Shown: positions 1 through 7,121, counted from the first letter of the stretch. The stretch is 18,028 nucleotides of DNA from Verrucomicrobiota bacterium (GCA_025360895.1 JANYBF010000079.1:1-18028); one strand, 5' to 3'. Notes: a model not told the origin generated them from the sequence alone. Translations and numbers: made by a program.

Positions 1-98
1 AAAAAGACTGTGCCGCTTTTTTGATCAAACCGGCTCTCGATCACTTCCCAGTTCAATCCCAACCCCAACAACTCGTGAAACAGTTTTTCAGGCGTCAG
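1..98 (-). CDS. ISL3-like transposase, N-terminal fragment, truncated by window edge
   Basis: The minus-strand frame from 98 reads LTPEKLFHELLGLGL, then NWEVIESRFDQKSGTVF, and runs off the window. This has the pattern of ISL3-type transposase N-termini: a short helix with a (L/A)LGL core, then W-x-V-x-x-x-x-F. The frame is closed upstream by a TAG at 108-110, and no ATG, GTG or TTG lies between that stop and the conserved start. The only candidate initiation codon at the right place is CTG at 98, with GGTAGG about 8 nt upstream as a possible ribosome binding site. Either CTG is the start, or this copy has lost its start and is decaying. Only about 32 codons are visible, so activity cannot be judged. 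Confidence 0.5.
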   Translation of the reverse strand, partial: MTPEKLFHELLGLGLNWEVIESRFDQKSGTVF

Positions 99-142
99 GC
101 CCGAAGCCTACCACCGGCTCCACCGAAATCAGCGAAGAACCC
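1..142 (-). mobile_element. Terminal part of an ISL3-like insertion sequence, continuing off the left edge
   Basis: Read on the minus strand, the sequence from 142 downward begins GGGTTCTTCGCTGATTTCGG. This resembles the GG(C/G)TCTTC-type outer inverted repeats that I remember for ISL3-family elements. About 44 bp inside this end an open frame begins whose translation looks like an ISL3 transposase N-terminus. The 8 bp immediately outside (143-150, taaaataa) are AT-rich and are the candidate left copy of the target duplication; ISL3 elements commonly make 8-bp duplications. The other end of the element is not in the window, so neither the inverted repeat pair nor the duplication can be confirmed. 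Family assignment rests on the protein start plus the terminus. Confidence 0.5.
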
Positions 143-264
143 TAAAATAAACCCCAATCGTAATCCCACTCCGCATTATTCGTGCGCCGCGACGCCTAAA
201 AACCGCCGCTGGCCGGCCCGCCGTTCCATATTGGTAGTGACTTGTTGGTGTCAGTGTGAACTGC

Positions 265-372
265 TCATTTATTCTTTGGTTGTTGGTTCTTGAAGAAGGC
301 GCGCACGCGGTTGCCCTCGGTCACGTCATACCTAAACATTCGCTGATTACGTGGGACTGACGGGAGCATTAC
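265..372 (-). other. Short open frame, possible gene remnant
   Basis: A minus-strand ORF of 35 codons from ATG at 372 ends at TGA 265-267. Its C-terminus reads FRYDVTEGNRVRAFFKNQ followed by a basic tail, which looks more protein-like than the other frames here. The same frame stays open upstream to a stop near 452, but that part is Arg/Ser-rich and unconvincing. I do not recognise a family. It may be the tail of a decayed gene next to the insertion sequence, or chance. I see nothing else gene-like between 143 and 517, and no tRNA-like sequence. Confidence 0.2.
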
Positions 373-517
373 AGTTCTGAAAGGCTGTCGGCGGGATTGC
401 GAAGCATTGGCGGCGGAATCCGTTGGCCACCTGCCGCGGTGTCTGCGTCCAAATCAATTGGAGTGGTTCAAGGGGAGGTCCCTTTTCATTAATCCGACAA
501 CTGAATGCGAAACCAAC

Positions 518-1516
518 TCAAACGCCTTGCGCGATCGAGACGGCACCTCCCCATTGCACCCGGATCGCGTCCAAAGTTCGCATGATCAAAAGCGTCTCAT
601 CAAGTGGCATCAAGCGGCTCTCTAATTCTCCCGCGCGCAAGCAACGCATGACTTCCGCCGCTTCAAACTGGTAGCCGTTGCCCGTGAACGGGAATTCCAT
701 CGTCTCGTCATTACAACCTTCACGAGTCAGCGTCATTGTGGTGGGTCGCCACCACGGACTGTGAATCCGAATGCGCCCCGCTCTGCCCATGATGATGGCT
801 TCCTGCGCAGTTTCCAGACGGATTGCCGTGGACAAGACGGCCAGTTGACCTTGGCTATGCGATAAGAGGATCGCCGCTTCTTCGTCCACCCCGGTCTTGC
901 CCAACTTTGCGTGGCTGGCAATCCGCGTCGGCGTACCGAAGATCATGGAAGCCAGCGAAACCGGGTACACCCCCACATCCAGCAACGCCCCGCCGCCCAT
1001 CGCCGGATTAAATAATCGCTCTTCCTCCTGGTATTCGGCGCGAAAACCAAAATCTGCCGTCAACATTTGGATCTCGCCCATGGGTTTTGCCGCCAGCAAC
1101 TCCCGTAGTTTTCCCATCAACGGAAAGCAGCGCGTCCACATGGCTTCCATCAGAAAAAGCTTTTTCGTCCGTGCGAACGTGATCATTTCTTCCGCTTCGC
1201 GGGCGGTGAGCGTAAACGGTTTTTCGCACAACACGGCCTTTCCAGCAGCCAACGCCAGCATGGTGTTCGCTTGGTGGCAGGAATGCGGCGTGGCCACATA
1301 GATCACGTCCACGTCCGGATCGCTCACCAGCGCTTCGTAACTGGCGTGCCGGTGGGAAATTTCAAACTGGTTTCCAAAGGCATTCGCTGATTCAGCGGTG
1401 CGCGAACCGACCGCCATTAACTTGGCGTCCGGTAAATGCTGCAAGCCGGCGGCGAATTGCCGGGCGATCTTGCCGGCACCAAGGATGCCCCAACGAATCT
1501 TAACATTCATGGCCAT
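518..1516 (-). CDS. Gfo/Idh/MocA family NAD(P)-dependent oxidoreductase
   Basis: This 332-residue protein is full length for the Gfo/Idh/MocA family. The N-terminal Rossmann fold begins at once with RWGILGAGKIARQFAAGL, the GxGxxA dinucleotide-binding motif. The strand-loop VIYVATPHSCHQ and the family signature CEKPFTLTAREAEEM follow at about residues 97-110; the Lys of EKP is the usual catalytic/cofactor-binding lysine. The C-terminal substrate domain contains GGGALLDVGVYPVSLAS, with the Asp and Tyr typical of the dihydrodiol dehydrogenase/sugar dehydrogenase branch. The substrate cannot be told from sequence. Two in-frame ATGs occur at 1516 and 1510; a GAGG lies 4 nt before the first and 10 nt before the second, so either could start it. 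The gene is divergent from the downstream RNA methyltransferase and appears monocistronic. Confidence 0.9.
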   Translation of the reverse strand: MAMNVKIRWGILGAGKIARQFAAGLQHLPDAKLMAVGSRTAESANAFGNQFEISHRHASYEALVSDPDVDVIYVATPHSCHQANTMLALAAGKAVLCEKPFTLTAREAEEMITFARTKKLFLMEAMWTRCFPLMGKLRELLAAKPMGEIQMLTADFGFRAEYQEEERLFNPAMGGGALLDVGVYPVSLASMIFGTPTRIASHAKLGKTGVDEEAAILLSHSQGQLAVLSTAIRLETAQEAIIMGRAGRIRIHSPWWRPTTMTLTREGCNDETMEFPFTGNGYQFEAAEVMRCLRAGELESRLMPLDETLLIMRTLDAIRVQWGGAVSIAQGV

Positions 1517-1849
1517 TATTCCTCATCGGCGTTCGCGCCTGGCGACTTCGGGTAAAACACAATGAGAGCGGTCGAAGTTGATTTTGCTTTGTCCCTATCC
1601 GCAGGTTTGAGCGGCACTTGCATTTTGCAATTCAGTTTAACACCACAGCATAGGCAGCTTAATCGGCAGCTTCAACTTGTTCTTGGTTTGCCGCCTAGCC
1701 GCTTCACCGACTGATCAACCAATTTGTCTTTCTTCCCCTGCCCGTTTCTGGTTTCCTCTGCTCCGCTGGGAGCGCCGGTTTCCGATCCGACGGAATTATC
1801 ACTGGGCCGGATCAGCGTTCGGCATTCGCAATCAAACTGTTTACAAACT
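1517..1849. other. Intergenic region between divergent genes
   Basis: These 333 bp separate the divergent oxidoreductase and rRNA methyltransferase genes and should hold both promoters, but I cannot place a convincing -10/-35 pair. Two small structures are visible. One is a perfect inverted repeat TTGCA-TTT-TGCAA at 1618-1630. The other is a short direct repeat GGCAGCTT at 1653-1660 and 1665-1672 with a 12-bp period. No credible ORF or RNA gene was found. The open frame that extends upstream of the methyltransferase start (to 1724) looks non-coding. Confidence 0.4.
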
Positions 1850-3052
1850 ATGGAATCGTTACCGACTATTTTGTTGAAACCCGGCGAAGCCGACCGCATC
1901 GTGGCGGGACATCCTTGGGTGTATCACGGTTCCATCCTGCGCATGACCGCCCAAGCCGGCGATGGCGAAATGGTCCAGGTCAAAGATCATCGCCAGCGTT
2001 TGTTGGGCGTGGGTTACTACAATTCGAAATCCCGCATCAACGTCCGCGTGCTCGCACCGGAGCGGGTGGAGGTGGACCAAAATTTCTTCGAAGAACGTAT
2101 CCGCGCCGCTCTGGCTCTGCGCCAAAAGCATCTGCCTAACGCCACCTCGTTTCGAGTCGTGAACGCCGAAAGCGATTTCCTCAGCGGGCTCATCGTGGAC
2201 AAATACGAGGACGTGCTCGCGCTCCAGATTTCCGCGCTTGGCATGGAGAAACGGAAGGAGAAGATTGTCGCCGCCCTGCAAAAGATATTTTCACCGCGCG
2301 CCATCGTCGAACGCAGCGACGTAGCCTCGCGCAAGTTCGAGGGCATGACCGAAGCGAACGGAGTAATCACGGGTGAACTCGGTGGACCTGTGACGGTAAA
2401 TCTCAACGGGTTGAAATTCGAAACCGACCTCATCGGCGGCCACAAGACCGGGATGTATCTCGATCAGCAGACGAATTATCAGGCCGTGGCGCAATTCGCC
2501 AAAGGGGCACAGGTATTGGACTGCTTCAGCTTTCTCGGCGGATTTGGATTGCACGCAGCCCGTGCGGGCGCCGCGAAAGTCCTCCTGCTGGATCAAAGCG
2601 CCGATGCGGTCGCCGCTTCCACTCGCAATGCCCAAACCAATGGGTTGACAAACAAGTGCAGCGCCGAAGTCGTAAACGTGTTTGACTGGCTCAAAGCGCA
2701 GACCGCCGTGAAACCTCACGAAAAAGTCACGCCGCGTTTCGATCTAGTGGTGCTGGACCCGCCATCATTTACCCGGACGCGCGCGACCGTGCCGGACGCT
2801 TTGCGCGGGTACAAAGAGATTCATATCCGCGCGCTCAAGCTGCTCAAGCCGGGCGGTGTGTTGGCAACGTTTTGTTGTTCGCATCATGTGGACGCGGTGA
2901 CGTTCCAGGATGTCATCCTCTCCGCCGCTTACGACACCCGCCATGTGGTGCGCCGGATTGCGACCTATTCTCAATCGCTCGACCACCCGATCATCCCGAT
3001 GATTCCCGAGACAGAATACTTGAAAGGGTTCGCCTTTGAAGTAGTCCGGTGA
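1850..3052 (+). CDS. rlmI: RlmI-type 23S rRNA (cytosine-C5)-methyltransferase, class I SAM-dependent
   Basis: With the ATG at 1850 this is a 400-residue protein, the usual size of the RlmI/YccW family, which methylates a cytosine of 23S rRNA (C1962 in E. coli). The N-terminal PUA domain is seen in LLKPGEADRIVAGHPWVY and continues to about residue 75. A central connecting domain follows (VVNAESDFLSGLIVDKYED). The Rossmann methyltransferase domain has motif I VLDCFSFLGGFGLHAA near residue 230 and the catalytic-region motif VVLDPPSFTRTRA near 310, followed by LLKPGGVLATFCCSHHV, where one of the adjacent Cys residues is the likely nucleophile position. The frame is open further upstream to 1724, but those 42 codons do not resemble the family, so I chose 1850. 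No clear ribosome binding site precedes it. The exact target base is inferred from the family. Confidence 0.88.
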   Translation: MESLPTILLKPGEADRIVAGHPWVYHGSILRMTAQAGDGEMVQVKDHRQRLLGVGYYNSKSRINVRVLAPERVEVDQNFFEERIRAALALRQKHLPNATSFRVVNAESDFLSGLIVDKYEDVLALQISALGMEKRKEKIVAALQKIFSPRAIVERSDVASRKFEGMTEANGVITGELGGPVTVNLNGLKFETDLIGGHKTGMYLDQQTNYQAVAQFAKGAQVLDCFSFLGGFGLHAARAGAAKVLLLDQSADAVAASTRNAQTNGLTNKCSAEVVNVFDWLKAQTAVKPHEKVTPRFDLVVLDPPSFTRTRATVPDALRGYKEIHIRALKLLKPGGVLATFCCSHHVDAVTFQDVILSAAYDTRHVVRRIATYSQSLDHPIIPMIPETEYLKGFAFEVVR

Positions 3053-3158
3053 GGCTTGATTCTTCAAACAAAGAACCCACCACTCGACCACCGCCGCTGG
3101 CTCGCGCTGAAAACTTAAACCGGCACAAGTTTAGCCTCCGACCTTTCTGCTCGACTTG

Positions 3159-3168
3159 TCACCGGTGA
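3159..3168. promoter_or_regulatory. 10-bp perfect palindrome upstream of the lipid kinase gene
   Basis: TCACCGGTGA is a perfect palindrome lying 18 bp before the GTG start of the lipid kinase, in the 134-bp gap after the rRNA methyltransferase. The position would suit an operator, but a 10-bp GC-rich palindrome can occur by chance and no second copy was noticed. Confidence 0.2.
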
Positions 3169-3186
3169 TTTCAAGAATGTCCTAAC

Positions 3187-4077
3187 GTGCGCGCTTGCGT
3201 CATCTTTAACCCCGCTGCCAAAGGCCAGAAGGCCGAGCGCTTTCGTCGCTGCCTCGCCGCTATCGGCACTGAGTGCGACCTCCAGCGCACCGCCGCACCC
3301 GGCGACGCCCGCCGGCTGGCCGCCGCCGCCATTACGGAAGGCCATGACACGGTGATCGCCGCCGGTGGCGACGGCACCCTGAACGAGGTCCTCAACGGCA
3401 TGGGCGATGTGCCGGGCGGCTTCGAGCGCGCCCGGCTTGGCGTGTTACCGCTCGGCACCATCAATGTCTTCGCCCGCGAAATCGGTCTCCCCACGAATCC
3501 CGATGTCGCCTGGCCCATTCTTCTGCGGGGCAACGAGCGGCGCATTGACCTGCCGCGCATTGAAACGGGCGAACCGGGCAACTCGACGCACACCTACTTC
3601 GCCCAACTCGCGGGCGCCGGCCTCGACGCCCGCGCGATTCAACTCGTGGATTGGCCGTTGAAGAAAAAAATTGGCCCGCTCGCTTACGTCGTTGCCGGCC
3701 TCAAAGCAATGACCGAGACGCAAGCCGCGCTCACCGTTTCCGACGGCACGCGCATCACCACTGGACAGCTTGTGCTGGTTGGAAATGGCTGCCAGTATGG
3801 GGGGCCGTTCCGGATTTTCCCCGACGCCCAATTGGCTGACGGTTGGCTGCATGTCTGCATTTTCCCCTGTGTGAACTGGCTTACGCTGATCCGCTGCGGC
3901 CTCGCTTTGCTGAGCCACCGACAACTCCCGCCCCGCAGCGTGATCCGCTTGCGCGCAAAATCCTTCACGGTCATCGGTCCGGCGACCAGGCACTTTGAAG
4001 TGGACGGCGAACTCGGCCGGCCGCTACCGGCGCGCTTCAGTTTGCAGCCGGCGGGCCTCCGCGTGCTGGCACCCTGA
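3187..4077 (+). CDS. Diacylglycerol/lipid kinase family protein (YegS/BmrU-like)
   Basis: This 296-residue protein has the layout of the bacterial DAGK_cat family of lipid kinases, which use ATP to phosphorylate diacylglycerol or related lipids at the membrane face. The start VRACVIFNPAAKGQKA matches the family's first strand and NPxxG loop. The nucleotide-binding signature GGDGTLNEVLNGMGD is at about residues 59-73, and LGVLPLGTINVFAREIGLP (Gly-Thr followed by Asn) follows at about 80. The C-terminal beta-sandwich carries LVLVGNGCQYGGPF, the acidic ADGWLHV strand and the closing FEVDGE motif near residue 278, all as expected. The start is GTG at 3187; no ATG is available nearby and no strong ribosome binding site is seen. 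The lipid substrate is unknown; sphingosine- or DAG-type activity cannot be separated by sequence. Confidence 0.88.
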   Translation: MRACVIFNPAAKGQKAERFRRCLAAIGTECDLQRTAAPGDARRLAAAAITEGHDTVIAAGGDGTLNEVLNGMGDVPGGFERARLGVLPLGTINVFAREIGLPTNPDVAWPILLRGNERRIDLPRIETGEPGNSTHTYFAQLAGAGLDARAIQLVDWPLKKKIGPLAYVVAGLKAMTETQAALTVSDGTRITTGQLVLVGNGCQYGGPFRIFPDAQLADGWLHVCIFPCVNWLTLIRCGLALLSHRQLPPRSVIRLRAKSFTVIGPATRHFEVDGELGRPLPARFSLQPAGLRVLAP

Positions 4078-4182
4078 TGCCCTCCGTGCCCCGGGTATTT
4101 TCCGGGACGAAATCTCGGTGCGTTCCGGGCTAACAATAATGCGTTGGCTGAGTTGAATCCGCTCCGGCCGCATCGTATCTAT

Positions 4183-4794
4183 ATGGTGTCGAATCGAGAA
4201 ATTTTGAACGCCCGAATGCAAATGAAAACGAACCCGCCGCTCAACGCCAAAAGCGACACCATCCGCTGGCTGCGCAGTTTGTTCTCGCCCGCGGCGGAAC
4301 CTAAACCGATTGCACCGGCCGATGTGATCCCCGCCCCCAAACCGGTGACCGCCAATGGCCAGACGATTCTCGTGGTGGATGACGATCCCGTTTTCCTCCG
4401 CGCCACCGCCATGAAATTTGAAAACAACGGCTATGCGGTTCTCACCGCCAAAGACGGGTCGGAAGCCATCCAGGCCGCGCGCCGGAAAAAACCGAACCTC
4501 ATTGTACTGGACATAAATCTATCCCCGGATGTCGCCAGCGGTGGCTCGGTGCCGTGGGACGGATTCCGCGTCATGGCCTGGCTGCGGCGCTTTGATGACT
4601 TCAAACTGACCCCGGTGGTGATGGCTTCGATCGGGGATCCGGTCGAACACACCCGGCAGGCGATCCATGCCGGAGCGGCGGCATTCTTTCACAAGCAGAT
4701 GAATCCAAACCAATTGCTCGCCATTGTGAACAACACGCTCGCGCGTACGGGCATCGTGCGTGCGCCCGGGGTGGAGGCCAACTTTCAGATCTAG
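4183..4794 (+). CDS. Single-domain response regulator with an unusual receiver insertion
   Basis: This is a CheY-like receiver without an output domain. Numbered from ATG 4183 (203 residues), residues 1-55 are a basic/amphipathic start and a Pro/Ala-rich linker. The receiver then runs from QTILVVDDDP (acidic pair at 66-67) through LIVLDINL (phosphoacceptor Asp110) and VVMAS (Ser149 in the Thr/Ser position) to FFHKQ (Lys171). All phosphorylation residues are present. Between Asp110 and the usual DGF there are about ten extra residues (SPDVASGGSVPW). I remember this pattern from receivers of Verrucomicrobiota, but could not check it. The start is uncertain: TTG 4144, ATG 4183, ATG 4216 and ATG 4222 are in frame and none has a good ribosome binding site. 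No kinase gene is adjacent, so its partner is unknown. Confidence 0.8.
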   Translation: MVSNREILNARMQMKTNPPLNAKSDTIRWLRSLFSPAAEPKPIAPADVIPAPKPVTANGQTILVVDDDPVFLRATAMKFENNGYAVLTAKDGSEAIQAARRKKPNLIVLDINLSPDVASGGSVPWDGFRVMAWLRRFDDFKLTPVVMASIGDPVEHTRQAIHAGAAAFFHKQMNPNQLLAIVNNTLARTGIVRAPGVEANFQI

Positions 4795-4801
4795 ATTTGA
4801 A

Positions 4802-4825
4802 CCGGGAAGCCTTGCGCCTTCCGGG
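4802..4825 (+). terminator. Hairpin after the response regulator gene
   Basis: CCGGGAAG and CTTCCGGG can pair (7 of 8 positions) around an 8-nt loop, starting 7 nt after the response regulator stop. There is no T run afterwards, so it may be an mRNA-end stabiliser rather than an intrinsic terminator. Confidence 0.35.
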
Positions 4826-4869
4826 AAATGCCGCAGGGCCAAACCTCCTGCTTAGTTCGATTATGATTT

Positions 4870-4897
4870 GTTCCACTGCAACAGTTCCATTGCAACG
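4870..4897. repeat. Tandem 14-bp direct repeat, possible operator of the CSLC/pseudopilin/His-rich gene set
   Basis: Two adjacent 14-bp units, GTTCCACTGCAACA (4870-4883) and GTTCCATTGCAACG (4884-4897), match at 12 of 14 positions. They also create an inverted pair TGCAA-N8-TTGCA at 4877-4894. They lie just upstream of the first gene of the three-gene set, where a promoter or operator would be. A related TTGCA/TGCAA inverted repeat sits at 1618-1630 upstream of rlmI. Paired TGCAA/TTGCA half-sites are known for some Fur-superfamily boxes, for example Nur of Streptomyces. That link is inference only. Confidence 0.4.
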
Positions 4898-4905
4898 GGC
4901 TTGAC

Positions 4906-5316
4906 TTGTTCCGGACGGTTTGTGACTGTCGCCGCGTGTTCGTTCGACTTGGCCATTTGTTGCTCATCCTCGCGCTGCTGGCGGCGACGGGCGGACATTG
5001 GACGGTGCTCCAAACCGTCGCATGGACGGACATGCTCGCAAATAATCTTCGGACCGGTTCGATTGAGGAAGCTTTGACCAAAACTTTCGACGGCAAGAAT
5101 CCCTGCTCACTGTGCAAGCAAATCTCCGCCGGAAAGAAGGCCGAACGGAAGGCCGAGTTCCCCACCTTGGTAAAAAAACTCGAATTCTGCACCGAACGCC
5201 CGTCATTTGTTTTTTCGGCGCCGAGTGATTTTTGCCGGTTACCGGAAACTTTTACGCCCCTCCTCAAGTTAGCCAATCAACCTCCAGTTCCCCCGCCCCG
5301 CATCGTTGCGGCCTGA
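4906..5316 (+). CDS. Small membrane-anchored protein with CSLC motif, function unknown
   Basis: From TTG 4906 this is a 136-residue protein; GTG 4936 is an equally plausible start just before the hydrophobic stretch. A single N-terminal segment (GHLLLILALLAATGG, about 16-30) would be a signal anchor. The outer part contains TFDGKNPCSLCKQ with a CxxC pair at Cys67/Cys70, then a Lys-rich stretch, further Cys at 95 and 110, and a Pro-rich tail (PPVPPPR). I have an unverified memory of similar small 'FDG-xx-PC-x-LC' proteins in Verrucomicrobiota near metal-related genes. The cysteines make metal binding or thiol chemistry possible but nothing proves it. It is the first of three co-oriented genes and has the tandem repeat directly upstream. 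No ribosome binding site was seen. Confidence 0.65.
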   Translation: MFRTVCDCRRVFVRLGHLLLILALLAATGGHWTVLQTVAWTDMLANNLRTGSIEEALTKTFDGKNPCSLCKQISAGKKAERKAEFPTLVKKLEFCTERPSFVFSAPSDFCRLPETFTPLLKLANQPPVPPPRIVAA

Positions 5317-5379
5317 TCTCCGTTGATCTCGTGCCTGTTCGCCGGATGAATTTCGGCGGCCGGTTTTCCCAAACGTCGG

Positions 5380-6054
5380 TTGCGTCGTCGTACGACCCGG
5401 TTTATTTCTGTGATTTTGCCAAAGCCATTGCGGGGCTTTACGTTGATCGAGTTGCTGGTGGTGATTGCCATCATTGCGATCCTCGCGAGCCTGTTGCTGC
5501 CCGCACTCGGTCGCGCCAAGCAACGCACGTGGGCCACGGCCTGCCTCGGCAACGTCAAACAAATCGGCATCGCCACCCGCCTGTATGCGGACGACAGCAA
5601 CGATGCGCTGCCGCGTTCCGTTCACACCGGGCAATCCTGGGTGAACACGCTGCAGCCGTATTGCAACGGTACGAACCTGTGGCGTTGTCCGCGCGACGGA
5701 AACCAAACCCGTAAGTTCAGTTACGCGATCAATGATTACCTGCTGCCGCCGGATGCCGTCACCGGCGCAACGGATTATTCCAAAACCACGCAAGTGCCCG
5801 CCCCGGCCGACACGCTCTGGCTCGGCGAGTGCGCGGATGCTTACGTCAACCTCGACCATTTCCATTTCAGTCCGGCGAACGACGGCGATTACTCGCCGTT
5901 GTCGTTCGCCTCGCAAATTGCCATCCGGCGGCATTTGTCCGGGGCGAATTACCTTTTCGTGGATGGTCACGCCCAACTCCTCAATTGGAGCCTTGTCCGT
6001 TTCCAACTACCCCAAACCGGTTCGCGTTTTGTGAATCCGGTGGGAAATCCTTAA
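5380..6054 (+). CDS. Prepilin-type N-terminal methylation domain protein (type II pseudopilin-like)
   Basis: This 224-residue protein begins with a short basic leader, then RGFTLIELLVVIAIIAILAS. That is a class III prepilin signal cut after Gly19, with Phe20 as the methylated first residue and Glu24 at the +5 position. The hydrophobic helix anchors it in the inner membrane or the pseudopilus. The downstream domain holds ATRLYADDSNDALPR, GECADAYVNLDHFHF and a C-terminal ANYLFVDGHAQLL, the H-x-DG type ending seen in the very expanded pseudopilin-like families of Verrucomicrobiota, Planctomycetes and Lentisphaerae. Start TTG 5380 has no ribosome binding site; GTG 5410 would leave only nine residues before the cleavage site and is also possible. 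It lies 63 bp after the CSLC gene and 24 bp before the His-rich gene, so co-transcription is likely. Confidence 0.88.
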   Translation: MRRRTTRFISVILPKPLRGFTLIELLVVIAIIAILASLLLPALGRAKQRTWATACLGNVKQIGIATRLYADDSNDALPRSVHTGQSWVNTLQPYCNGTNLWRCPRDGNQTRKFSYAINDYLLPPDAVTGATDYSKTTQVPAPADTLWLGECADAYVNLDHFHFSPANDGDYSPLSFASQIAIRRHLSGANYLFVDGHAQLLNWSLVRFQLPQTGSRFVNPVGNP

Positions 6055-6078
6055 ACCATTGAATCAATCCGTTTAAAA

Positions 6079-6915
6079 ATGAAAAAGCGAATCCTGTCTC
6101 CCTTGTCCGTTTTAACCCTGACGACCCTGTCCTTATCCGCGTTCGCGCAAGACCACGGTCACCTCAACGTCGGCGCGCTCGGTACGAATCAAAACGATCA
6201 ACTCACGTTCGACAACCGCAATGTCTTCGACACCGATACGAACTACGTGAAGACACTCACCCTCGCCACTTCCGGCACTTACACCGGCTATTACCAAGGC
6301 AATATCACCCTCACGGTGCTGGCTGCCACGACCAACTTTCTCGGCCCCGTGCCCAATGCTCCGGCGCTTGGTTCCCGGATTTTCGCGCAACTCGTTTCGG
6401 TGGACGGTCCGACGGGCGGCGCGTTCGCTTTTTGGGACACGGGCGCGACTACCCCCACTTTCAGCCTGAACAGCGGGGAGACCGGCACGAATACCTGGCG
6501 GTTAAGCGAAAACGATGGTGCCCCCGGCACCGACCCTTACGGTCACATCCACGGCCGGCGATTTACGGCCACCAAGCCGGGCGTTTACACCGTCGGATTT
6601 CGCGCCTACGACTTCTCCACCAACGGAACCAACGGCGGACCGATTCAGTCGCCTTCAGAAGTGATCAAGGTGTACTTCCAGGCCGGTGACAACATTCATT
6701 TTATCGAGCCGGACGTGGACCATACCCACGTTACCTTTAGTGCGCGGGTGGGCTTTACGTGGGAGTTGCAAGCCGCCACCACCTTGCATCCACCAGATTG
6801 GCAGGTCATCAGCACTCCCATCATCGGCGATGATTACTTTCACGAAGTTGAGGATGACTACGAAGTTGCTGGGCAGCGCTATTATCGAGTCAAGGGCACA
6901 CCCATCGCACCCTGA
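6079..6915 (+). CDS. Exported His-rich protein resembling choice-of-anchor M / TIGR03769 domain proteins
   Basis: The 278-residue product has a clean signal peptide (MKKRILSPLSVLTLTTL to SAFA-Q, cut near 23/24). The mature part starts DHGHLNVGALGTNQNDQL. A central FLGPVPNAPALGSRIFAQL and AFAFWDTG are followed by HIHGRRFTATKPGVYTVGF (His156/His158). This order, H-x-H start, 'FLG...W' and 'H-x-H...F-x-x-PG-x-Y', resembles TIGR03769 (choice-of-anchor M) and the All3515-type Zur-repressed proteins, which are tied to zinc supply in other phyla. A further cluster FIEPDVDHTHVTF (Asp214, His215, His217) adds metal-ligand potential. The last 60 residues (FTWELQAATTL...YYRVKG) are a beta-rich module common in exported verrucomicrobial proteins. 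Metal binding is inference from His placement. It is the last gene of the set and is followed by a strong terminator. Confidence 0.7.
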   Translation: MKKRILSPLSVLTLTTLSLSAFAQDHGHLNVGALGTNQNDQLTFDNRNVFDTDTNYVKTLTLATSGTYTGYYQGNITLTVLAATTNFLGPVPNAPALGSRIFAQLVSVDGPTGGAFAFWDTGATTPTFSLNSGETGTNTWRLSENDGAPGTDPYGHIHGRRFTATKPGVYTVGFRAYDFSTNGTNGGPIQSPSEVIKVYFQAGDNIHFIEPDVDHTHVTFSARVGFTWELQAATTLHPPDWQVISTPIIGDDYFHEVEDDYEVAGQRYYRVKGTPIAP

Positions 6916-6932
6916 AGGCGCGTTTGAACAGC

Positions 6933-6960
6933 CACGCCGATGTTACATTGGCGTGATTTT
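6933..6960 (+). terminator. Rho-independent terminator after the His-rich exported protein gene
   Basis: CACGCCGATGT and ACATTGGCGTG form an 11-pair stem (one G-U) around a minimal loop at 6933-6955, followed by ATTTT. It starts 18 nt after the stop at 6915, an ideal position to end the three-gene transcript. Confidence 0.7.
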
Positions 6961-6998
6961 GAACTGATGGTGGCGGGGCGCGACAAACGTCTGACCGC

Positions 6999-7018
6999 GC
7001 CGGCCATTTATTGCCGGC
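6999..7018. repeat. Hairpin GCCGGC-N8-GCCGGC in the gap before the PQQ-like gene
   Basis: A perfect 6-bp inverted repeat with an 8-nt AT-rich loop lies between the terminator and the beta-propeller gene. No T run follows. It may be part of the 5' leader of the next gene; function not evident. Confidence 0.35.
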
Positions 7019-7121
7019 GACAGAAACCAAAAGTGTTAGCGATGTCCTGCCCCATGCCTCAAGCTGCGCCCCCCGGATCCACCAAACAAACCTTGTTGAA
7101 TTGGAAGCGTTGAGTTTTCCT

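Noticed and set aside
5232..5714. Plus-strand frame overlapping the start of the pseudopilin gene, with an ATG at 5346
   Set aside because: Considered as an alternative start joined by a frameshift, but its product beyond 5430 is not protein-like, while the pseudopilin frame is complete by itself.
5269..6006. 245-codon minus-strand open frame opposite the pseudopilin gene
   Set aside because: Arg/Gly/Val-rich shadow of a gene with a clear prepilin signal.
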